Shown one piece after another: positions 6,750 through 13,080 of a stretch of DNA of 16,789 nucleotides. Every line of letters begins with the position of its first letter. Positions within the stretch are counted from its first letter, which is position 1. The position numbers and the translations under genes are program-made. Source of the DNA: Flavobacteriaceae bacterium (lineage in GTDB: Bacteria; Bacteroidota; Bacteroidia; Flavobacteriales; Flavobacteriaceae); the NCBI GenBank assembly GCA_030613745.1, contig JAUWLK010000029.1:1-16789 (forward strand). Direction: 5' to 3'. Below the pieces are notes generated by a model, which made no database searches, was not told the DNA's origin, and saw nothing but the letters and a program-made list of their open reading frames with translations.

Positions 6750-7352
6750 TTAAATCATAAATTTTAAAAAATCAACTATATCGTTTTCAATACTTTCTCC
6801 CTTATCATAGTTATACCAATACTGCAATTCTTTTTTAATATGTGCATCAATTACACCATGTTTTTCTTTATAAGTATTCAATAAATTGGCTGCTTTTTGA
6901 GAACGTGGACCCCATGAATTTATAACTTCATTGGTTTTTTTATCAATTACAATTAATTTAGGAATTGATTTTGATCCATTGGTTAAAAATTGATCCATCA
7001 AATCATTATTTTCATCTCTTAATACAATCTTTAAATCAATTTTTGGATTGGTCTCTGCAAATTTATTAAATATTGGCAGTGTTTGAGCAGCATCTCCACA
7101 CCAACTTTCAGTTAACACCAACCAGGTAAATTCTTTTTGAATTTTTTGAGCTTTTGTTTCAGCTTTAGTAGAAAGTTTAGTTTGTTTATCTAAACGTTTC
7201 ATTCTTTTATCATTTAACTTTGTATAATTGAATAAATCATCATTCTGATTTATTCCAGTTGACTTTTTCTCTTTTATTAATTTCAAAATCAACTCTTTAT
7301 ATTCAATATAACTTATAGCTTTTTTTAAACTATTTTGTATTACTTTCTTCAT
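6750..7352 (-). CDS. Thioredoxin-fold protein with a single cysteine (WCGD)
   Basis: A 200-residue cytoplasmic protein with about 70 helical N-terminal residues and then a thioredoxin-like domain. The active-site position reads LTESWCGDAAQTLP (about 80-93), so the usual CxxC is reduced to one cysteine, Cys85, which is the only cysteine in the whole protein. The expected cis-proline loop follows as SKSIPKLIVID with Pro131. This fits the bacterial thioredoxin-like group in which WCGD replaces WCGPC. It cannot form an intramolecular disulfide, so it might act as a monothiol reductase or peroxidase partner, or bind a ligand without redox turnover. It has no signal peptide. It lies 53 bases downstream of tdh and 7 bases upstream of the small protein at 6275-6742. 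I see no clear promoter of its own, so it may be read from the tdh promoter. Confidence 0.82.
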   Translation of the reverse strand: MKKVIQNSLKKAISYIEYKELILKLIKEKKSTGINQNDDLFNYTKLNDKRMKRLDKQTKLSTKAETKAQKIQKEFTWLVLTESWCGDAAQTLPIFNKFAETNPKIDLKIVLRDENNDLMDQFLTNGSKSIPKLIVIDKKTNEVINSWGPRSQKAANLLNTYKEKHGVIDAHIKKELQYWYNYDKGESIENDIVDFLKFMI

Positions 7353-7405
7353 AATAAATTTTTCAATTTGTTTAAACCGTAGACGAGAATAAATAGAAAA
7401 CCTGA

Positions 7406-8347
7406 CTAAATTTTATAATTTAAACCATTTAGCATCAATTTTACCAGACTCTCTAAATCAAAATTATAATTCCAATTCCAATCTCTTTTTGCCTGTTTAT
7501 CATCTATACTCTGAGGCCAACTATCTGCAATTGCTTGCCGATCATCCGATTTATAATTTATTGAAAATTTGGGAATAAACTTTTTAATGACTTTAGCAAT
7601 TTCTTTTGGTGAAAAACTTATTGCAGCTATATTATAAGAAGTGTATTTATCAAACTTTTCATGCCGCATTATATTTACAGTAGCATCAATAGCATCACCC
7701 ATATACATCATAGGTAAAGTTGAATTTGCATTTAAAAAACTTGTATATGATTCATTTTTTATTGCCTCATGAAAAATTTCTACAGCATAATCCGTAGTCC
7801 CTCCTCCTGGGACTGTTTTATAACTAATAATTCCCGGATAACGTACACTGCGTACGTCTACACCATATTTATCATGATAATAAGCACACCAATTTTCACC
7901 GGCCACTTTGCTAATACCATAAACTGTAGATGGAGCCATAATAGTTTCTTGTGGTGTATTTTGTTTTGGCGATGAAGATCCAAAAACTGCTATTGAACTT
8001 GGCCAAAAAACTTGTTTTATAGCTTTTTCTTTAGCTAAATCAAGTACATTTAAAAGTGTAGTCATGTTTAAACTCCAAGCTTTATGTGGATGTTTTTCGG
8101 CTATCGCCGAAAGCATAGCTGCCATTAAATACACTTGTTTGACTTTATATTTTTTAATAACTTTTAAAATATCTCTTTTTTTTGTTGCATCTAAGATTTC
8201 AAATGGCCCCGATTTCATTACTTCATAATTTGCCACTCTTATATCAGAGGCAATTACATTTTCATTACCATAAATTTGTCGTAATTTCAAAACAAGTTCA
8301 GTTCCAATTTGCCCACTAGAACCTATTACTAAAATAGTTTTCGCCAT
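7406..8347 (-). CDS. tdh: L-threonine 3-dehydrogenase, SDR (epimerase-like) type
   Basis: A 313-residue extended short-chain dehydrogenase. It has the N-terminal Rossmann motif GSSGQIG (residues 9-15) and an acidic Asp35 after strand 2 (IASDIR), which favours NAD. The catalytic Ser is in WPSSIAVFG (Ser117/118), and Tyr143-xxx-Lys147 lies in STVYGISK. The central block NTPQETIMAPSTVYGISK and the RYPGIIS segment are what I associate with the SDR-type threonine dehydrogenases first studied in flavobacteria, not with UDP-sugar epimerases. The enzyme oxidises L-threonine to 2-amino-3-ketobutyrate, which a ligase then splits to glycine and acetyl-CoA. That ligase gene is not in the window. The start ATG has a TATATTTG promoter 24 bases upstream and is divergent from the lipoprotein gene at 8472. 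Confidence 0.88.
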   Translation of the reverse strand: MAKTILVIGSSGQIGTELVLKLRQIYGNENVIASDIRVANYEVMKSGPFEILDATKKRDILKVIKKYKVKQVYLMAAMLSAIAEKHPHKAWSLNMTTLLNVLDLAKEKAIKQVFWPSSIAVFGSSSPKQNTPQETIMAPSTVYGISKVAGENWCAYYHDKYGVDVRSVRYPGIISYKTVPGGGTTDYAVEIFHEAIKNESYTSFLNANSTLPMMYMGDAIDATVNIMRHEKFDKYTSYNIAAISFSPKEIAKVIKKFIPKFSINYKSDDRQAIADSWPQSIDDKQAKRDWNWNYNFDLESLVKLMLNGLNYKI

Positions 8348-8371
8348 ATTTTATTTTATTTTTAAGCGCTA

Positions 8372-8379
8372 CAAATATA
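8372..8379 (-). promoter_or_regulatory. -7 element TATATTTG for tdh
   Basis: An exact TAnnTTTG match on the minus strand that ends 24 bases before the tdh ATG, predicting a leader of about 20 bases. No TTG is seen at the -33 position. Confidence 0.55.
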
Positions 8380-8404
8380 CTGAATAATTAAACAGTTTTA
8401 CTAA

Positions 8405-8427
8405 TACTATATCGATTAGATATACTA
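8405..8427. promoter_or_regulatory. Operator-like inverted repeat between divergent promoters
   Basis: TATATC (8408-8413) and GATATA (8419-8424) are perfect inverted arms around GATTA. After a C/C mismatch on each side the symmetry continues with TA/TA, spanning 23 bases. Its centre, near 8416, lies where the -33 region of the plus-strand promoter (8440-8447) would be and about 37 bases upstream of the tdh -7 box. This is a plausible regulator site, but A/T richness makes chance symmetry likely enough to keep confidence low. Confidence 0.3.
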
Positions 8428-8439
8428 AAAAATATTCCT

Positions 8440-8447
8440 TATTTTTG
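8440..8447 (+). promoter_or_regulatory. -7 element TATTTTTG for the lipoprotein/NTF2 pair
   Basis: An exact TAnnTTTG match that ends 24 bases before the ATG at 8472. No TTG is present at the -33 distance; that position is occupied by the inverted repeat of 8405-8427. Confidence 0.5.
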
Positions 8448-8471
8448 ATTCTTTTTAAGAAAATTTTTATC

Positions 8472-9092
8472 ATGTCAATAAAAAACATTTTTTTTATTTT
8501 TATCATACTACTTATTATTTCTTGTGACAAAAAAACTTCAAAAGATAATATAATTATACAAAAAGATACTACTCTAACTAAAAAAGCAATAGCAATTAAT
8601 ATTGAAGTAAAACTCAATTCTAAAGCAAAAAAAATAGTAGAAAATTGGAAAGAATATCAAAATTTTGATAAATTTATAATACAGTATCGTAATATCTCAT
8701 CGAGTGACGGATTTCTCAATGCTGATGAACTTTCAGAATTAGCGCAACAACTAAAAGATTCTATTAGAATTGAAGAATTTCAAATACCTTCGGTAAGAAT
8801 TCGGTTAAATGTTTTATATAATGAAACATTAAGACTTGCCGATATGTCAACAATCAAAAATATGACTGAGATAGATTTTATTAATGAAAATAAAAATATT
8901 TTAAATGCCTTTTCTGCATTAAACTCAAAAATTAATAACATAATTAATCAAGAAAATTTGAATAGTGAAGTAAGTAAATTTATTGATGAAATAATAAACT
9001 CTTCCGATTCATCAAAAACAAATCAAATAAAACATAATACTTTTGATTCTATTCCAAAAGAAAGATTAAAACTCGAAAAAAGAATTATATGA
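8472..9092 (+). CDS. Conserved helical lipoprotein of unknown function
   Basis: A 206-residue predicted lipoprotein. After MSIKN comes a strongly hydrophobic stretch and the lipobox LIISC with Cys18, followed by DKKTSKD. The mature part is rich in Asn, Ile, Lys and Glu and looks mostly helical. Blocks likely to be conserved are IVENWKEYQNF, ISSSDGFLNADELSEL, PSVRIRLNVLYNETLRLADM and ILNAFSALNSKINNII. I recall similar unnamed proteins in Flavobacteriia but know of no assigned function. The start at 8472 is preferred over an in-frame TTG at 8445, because the TTG lies inside the -7 box and the ATG gives a clean lipoprotein signal. The stop overlaps the start of the next gene by 4 bases (ATGA), so both products are probably made together and may meet in the periplasm. 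Confidence 0.75.
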   Translation: MSIKNIFFIFIILLIISCDKKTSKDNIIIQKDTTLTKKAIAINIEVKLNSKAKKIVENWKEYQNFDKFIIQYRNISSSDGFLNADELSELAQQLKDSIRIEEFQIPSVRIRLNVLYNETLRLADMSTIKNMTEIDFINENKNILNAFSALNSKINNIINQENLNSEVSKFIDEIINSSDSSKTNQIKHNTFDSIPKERLKLEKRII

Positions 9093-9589
9093 AATTTTAC
9101 TTATTCCTAATAATTACCATTATTTTATTTGGAAATGCTTTTTCACAAAATAATGAAAAAAATATTGAAGATATTCATTCTTTTATGAACCAATGGCATA
9201 AAAATGTTGCTAAATTTCAATTTGAAGAATACTTTAATAAAATGAGTCCAGATGGTGTTTTTATTGGAACAGATGCTATAGAAAACTGGACAATACCAGA
9301 GTTTAAAAAATTTGCAAAACCATTTTTTGACAAAAAAAAGACTTGGGATTTTAAACCTTTAGAACGAAATATTTACATATCAGATAATAATAACTTTGCT
9401 TGGTTTGATGAACTTTTAAATACCTGGATGGGAATTTGTAGAGGATCTGGTGTCTTAAAGAAAAAAAATAATGAATGGAAAATAGTTCACTATGTACTTT
9501 CCGTTAGTATACCAAATGATGATATTAAAAAAGTAATCGAATTGAAAAAAGTTAACGATTCTCTTATTCTAACTGAATTCAACAACTAA
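9089..9589 (+). CDS. Exported SnoaL/NTF2-fold protein
   Basis: A 166-residue protein with a signal peptide (hydrophobic segment, AFS-Q cleavage region near residues 18-20) and no lipobox, so it is predicted to be soluble in the periplasm. The rest matches the SnoaL-like/NTF2 fold: an N-terminal helix (IEDIHSFMNQWHKNVAKFQF), then FFxxM-type and DGVFIGTDAIENWT segments. These are followed by FDKKKTWDFKPL, the strand NFAWFDELLNTWMGICRGSG and VLKKKNNEWKIVHYVLSVSI. Such folds bind small molecules, act as isomerases/hydrolases, or are purely structural, and nothing here fixes a substrate. Translation is coupled to the lipoprotein by the ATGA overlap. A promoter for the next gene begins 18 bases after its stop, so the pair is its own unit. 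Confidence 0.85.
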   Translation: MKFYLFLIITIILFGNAFSQNNEKNIEDIHSFMNQWHKNVAKFQFEEYFNKMSPDGVFIGTDAIENWTIPEFKKFAKPFFDKKKTWDFKPLERNIYISDNNNFAWFDELLNTWMGICRGSGVLKKKNNEWKIVHYVLSVSIPNDDIKKVIELKKVNDSLILTEFNN

Positions 9590-9606
9590 CACAAATAATT
9601 TTTTAC

Positions 9607-9614
9607 TATATTTG
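9607..9614 (+). promoter_or_regulatory. -7 element TATATTTG for the T9SS propeller gene
   Basis: An exact TAnnTTTG match 37 bases before the ATG at 9652, giving a leader of about 30 bases. No TTG is found at the -33 distance. Confidence 0.5.
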
Positions 9615-9651
9615 ACATTCAAAAAATAGCTATTTTCAATTCCCCTTTTTA

Positions 9652-12600
9652 ATGAAAAAAATTATATTAATATTTTTCTTTTTTACTATACTCCAATCTT
9701 TTGGTCAATATAATGAGAATGCGCCATGGATGAGGAACATTGACCAAAATAAATCAGCAATTTCAAAAACTACTTTACAAAATATATCAGCCTCTTTTAA
9801 TCATTATTGGAAAAATAAAGATTTTAGTAAAAAAGGAAGTGGACATAAACCATACAAACGATGGGAAAACCATTGGAAAAATTATTTATTAAAAGATGGT
9901 ACAATAGCAACGCCAAATGTGATTTGGAATGCATGGGAGCAAAAACAAAACATTGCTAAAAGTACTGTTAGCAACTGGCAATCTAAAGGACCTTATACAA
10001 CTAATGTCAAAACGGGTCAAGGAAGAATTAATACTTTTATAATTGATCCCAATGATCCAAGTATTTTTTATGTTGGAGCTCCATCTGGTGGTATTTGGAA
10101 ATCTACAGATTCAGGTATTAATTGGACTCCTTTATCTGATTTTATTCCTCAAATTGGAGTTTCAGGAATAGCAATAGATCCAAATAATTCAAAAATTATT
10201 TATATAGCAACTGGTGATGATGATGCTTTTGACACATATAGTGTTGGTGTTTTAAAATCTACTGATGCAGGTGTAAATTGGAATACAACAGGTTTAGATT
10301 TTTCAACAACAAATTCTATTTCAAATGAAATTTATATTCATCCTGCAAATTCAAATATTATTTGGGTTTCAACTAGTAAAGGATTTTTCAAAAGTACTGA
10401 TGCTGGGGTAAATTGGAATAAAAAATTATCTGGAAATATTTTAGATTTTAAATTAAAACCTGGAGATCCTAGCACAATATATGCAGTAACATCATCCACT
10501 TTTTGGAAATCAACCAATTCAGGTGATAGTTTTACACAAATTACCAGTAATTTACCTACTTCATCTTCTCGTTTTGCTATTGATGTTAGTCCAGATAATC
10601 CAGAAATAATTTATGTATTAAGTGCAAAAAATGACAACACTTTTCAAGGTCTATACAAGTCTATCAATAGTGGAGATACTTTTGACAAAACTGGTGAAAC
10701 TGATGATATTTTTGGAGACAGTAAACAAGCTTGGTATGATATGGCTTTAACTGTTTCTCCTACAAATGCAAATATGGTTTTTGTAGGTGTTCTTGATATT
10801 TGGAGCTCAACTGATGGTGGAAATAACTTTACTCAAAAAAACCGCTGGTGGGATCACTCTGAAGATTCTTATACACATGCTGATATCCATTTTTTAAGAT
10901 ACTTTAATAATAAATTATATGCAGGTACTGATGGCGGTATTTATCAGTCAGCAGATAATGCAAACAGTTTTACTGATTTAACCGAAAATTTAAATATCAG
11001 CCAATATTACAGAATTGCAACAGCCAAAAGTTCAGCATTAAATATTGTAGGAGGATTACAAGATAATGGCGGGTTTGCATATAGCAATAATCAATGGTAT
11101 AAATACCATGGTGGAGATGGAATGGATTGTGCTGTTGACCCAATTAATGAAAATACTTACTATGGCTTTTCCCAATATGGTGGAAGCTTAAATGTCACTT
11201 ATAATGGAGGTGCTACAGAAGGAGGTACAATCACTGAAGCTCCTAGTAGTGAAACCATCGGTGATGATAGAGGTGGTAATTGGATCACTCCACTAGTTGC
11301 AAATAATGAAGGTGTTTTATACTCTGGTTATTCAAAATTATATAAATTAAATAATAATACTTGGCAAGCTGTTTCATCAAATGTATTTGGTGGCGATTTA
11401 GACAATATAAATATCGCTCTTTCAAATAATGAAATCATTTTTGTATCAAAATTATATATATTATACAAAAGTATTGATGGTGGGGTAACATTTAATCAAA
11501 TAGATTTTAACTTTCCAAATTTTATCAGTTCTATTGAAATAAATAATCAAGATAGTGATATTATTTATATAACAAATAGTGGATTTGATGAGGGTGTTTT
11601 TCAATCATTAGATGGAGGAGATAATTGGACTAATATCACTAAAAATTTACCTAACGAACCTAAACTAATTATTAAACATCAAAATCAAAGTTTAATCAAT
11701 GATCTTTTTATTGGTACCAGTATAGGTGTTTATCATATTAATGATAATATGACTGAATGGGAAGTTTTTGACACAAACCTGCCTAATGTACCTATTTATG
11801 ACATTGAAATTAATATTGAAGATAAAATCATCTCCGTTGGTACATACGGAAGAGGTGTTTGGCAATCACCAATTGAAGTTACCAAAGCTGATAATGACAT
11901 TAGTTTGTTAAAGATAAACTCAAATAATAATTTCCAATGTAGTGGTTTTACACCAATTATTACTGTTAAAAATAATGGACAAAATACATTTAATTCAATT
12001 GATATAAACTATTTTGTTGACGATATCCCTTATAATTATACTTATAATGGAATTATTTCACCAAATGAAACCAAAGAAATAGAATTACCTAATAATAGCT
12101 CTATTACTATTGGAAACCATAAACTTAAAATGGAAACTTTAATCACCAATGATGCATTTAGTGATAATAATATTTTATATGCGACTTTTACAACAAATAA
12201 TACAGGTATAGGTCAATACATAAACACTTTTGGAGATTTAAATACAGATGATTGGCTTACTAGCACTTTGGGAAATTCAACAGATTTATGGCAAAGAGGA
12301 ACACCAACTTCAACAAAATTTAATAATATATTCAATTTTTCTTATAATACGAATTCTTCCGGAAACTATACAGATGAAACTACTGGTTACCTCGTTTCAC
12401 CTTGCTATGATTTAACACAAATGGAAAATCCTGTTTTAAAATTTGATATGGTATTTGATATTGAATTAGATTGGGATGTTTTATATATGGAATATACTTT
12501 AAATAATGGTGAAACTTGGGAAATATTAGGCTCTGCAAATGACCCAAATTGGTATAATAGTAATTTTATTGATCCTCAAAGACCAATTACTGTAGGTAAA

Positions 12601-13020
12601 CAATGGACAGGTACTGATACCACCATAAAAGAATACAGCTTTAATTTATCATCTTTCAATAATGAAAGTAATATTATTTTTCGTTTTGTTTTTGCTTCAG
12701 ACTGGGCCTCTAATAATGAAGGAGCTGCTATTGATAATTTTACTATCGCTGCATCTGCACTATTGGCGGTTGATAATATAACCAAAAATGGTTTTAAAGT
12801 ATATCCAAATCCTTCTAGTTCATTTTTTAATATCCAAAGACAAGGCAATGAAAAAATGCAAGTATCAGTATATGATATTACTGGAAAACTAGTCTTCCAA
12901 GAAAAGGAAATCTTCAATTCACATTATTCATTGAATCTTTCAAAAATTAATAGTGGGATTTACTTTTTAAAAATAATTGAAGGTAATAAACAAGTTACAA
13001 AAAGATTAATGGTTAAATAG
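9652..13020 (+). CDS. T9SS-secreted Asp-box (sortilin/Vps10-like) beta-propeller protein
   Basis: A 1122-residue secreted protein. Signal peptide: MKKII plus a Phe-rich core ending near FGQ (residue 19). Residues 60-72 carry KKGSGHKPYKRWE, a motif I recall from N-termini of related flavobacterial proteins. Asp-box-like repeats (SxDxGxxW/F) start near residues 151, 203, 248, 287, 337, 386, 433, 607 and 652, and GTYGRGVWQ closes the propeller near 730-738. Next come a CARDB-like Ig domain (about 750-850, ITVKNNGQNTF), a jelly-roll/MAM-like domain (about 870-1035, ending AAIDNFTI), and a type A T9SS sorting tail (about 1048-1122, KVYPNPSSS to KRLMVK). It should cross the outer membrane by T9SS and stay on the surface or be released. 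Asp-boxes also occur in sialidases, but no catalytic Arg/Tyr pattern is visible, so binding or an unrecognised hydrolase role is as likely. It has its own promoter and lies 60 bases upstream of the receptor gene. Confidence 0.88.
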   Translation: MKKIILIFFFFTILQSFGQYNENAPWMRNIDQNKSAISKTTLQNISASFNHYWKNKDFSKKGSGHKPYKRWENHWKNYLLKDGTIATPNVIWNAWEQKQNIAKSTVSNWQSKGPYTTNVKTGQGRINTFIIDPNDPSIFYVGAPSGGIWKSTDSGINWTPLSDFIPQIGVSGIAIDPNNSKIIYIATGDDDAFDTYSVGVLKSTDAGVNWNTTGLDFSTTNSISNEIYIHPANSNIIWVSTSKGFFKSTDAGVNWNKKLSGNILDFKLKPGDPSTIYAVTSSTFWKSTNSGDSFTQITSNLPTSSSRFAIDVSPDNPEIIYVLSAKNDNTFQGLYKSINSGDTFDKTGETDDIFGDSKQAWYDMALTVSPTNANMVFVGVLDIWSSTDGGNNFTQKNRWWDHSEDSYTHADIHFLRYFNNKLYAGTDGGIYQSADNANSFTDLTENLNISQYYRIATAKSSALNIVGGLQDNGGFAYSNNQWYKYHGGDGMDCAVDPINENTYYGFSQYGGSLNVTYNGGATEGGTITEAPSSETIGDDRGGNWITPLVANNEGVLYSGYSKLYKLNNNTWQAVSSNVFGGDLDNINIALSNNEIIFVSKLYILYKSIDGGVTFNQIDFNFPNFISSIEINNQDSDIIYITNSGFDEGVFQSLDGGDNWTNITKNLPNEPKLIIKHQNQSLINDLFIGTSIGVYHINDNMTEWEVFDTNLPNVPIYDIEINIEDKIISVGTYGRGVWQSPIEVTKADNDISLLKINSNNNFQCSGFTPIITVKNNGQNTFNSIDINYFVDDIPYNYTYNGIISPNETKEIELPNNSSITIGNHKLKMETLITNDAFSDNNILYATFTTNNTGIGQYINTFGDLNTDDWLTSTLGNSTDLWQRGTPTSTKFNNIFNFSYNTNSSGNYTDETTGYLVSPCYDLTQMENPVLKFDMVFDIELDWDVLYMEYTLNNGETWEILGSANDPNWYNSNFIDPQRPITVGKQWTGTDTTIKEYSFNLSSFNNESNIIFRFVFASDWASNNEGAAIDNFTIAASALLAVDNITKNGFKVYPNPSSSFFNIQRQGNEKMQVSVYDITGKLVFQEKEIFNSHYSLNLSKINSGIYFLKIIEGNKQVTKRLMVK

Positions 13021-13061
13021 TAACAGCAAATATTTCAATTTTAAGCATTATTTTTTTTTCT

Positions 13062-13069
13062 TATATTTA
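13062..13069 (+). promoter_or_regulatory. Poor -7-like element TATATTTA before the receptor gene
   Basis: It differs from TAnnTTTG only in the last base and lies 11 bases before the ATG at 13081. It could drive the receptor/DUF4249 pair separately from the propeller gene. Equally, all three genes may share the promoter at 9607, since no terminator hairpin is visible in 13021-13080. Confidence 0.2.
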
Positions 13070-13080
13070 TAAAAAACCTA

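Noticed and set aside
7841..7857. ACGTAC / GTACGT inverted repeat within tdh
   Set aside because: It lies inside conserved coding sequence (DVRSVRYPG) with no matching context; short and probably chance.
8095..8112. 7-bp hairpin TTTCGGC-TATC-GCCGAAA within tdh
   Set aside because: It encodes a conserved part of tdh (SAIAEK) and lies mid-gene, so it is most simply a result of codon sequence.
8445..8471. TTG start at 8445 for the lipoprotein
   Set aside because: It overlaps the -7 box; the ATG at 8472 gives a clean lipoprotein signal with Cys18.
8369..8617. Minus-strand reading frame of 82 residues over the lipoprotein start
   Set aside because: It is a hydrophobic shadow of A/T-rich coding sequence, overlaps the divergent promoters and resembles no family.
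10099..11630. Asp-boxes taken as evidence for a sialidase
   Set aside because: Asp-boxes are shared by sortilin, sialidases and many glycosidases; no RIP motif or catalytic Arg triad pattern is visible.
12576..12917. Minus-strand reading frame of 113 residues inside the propeller gene
   Set aside because: It is antisense to the jelly-roll and T9SS tail coding sequence, which is clearly real; low-complexity composition.
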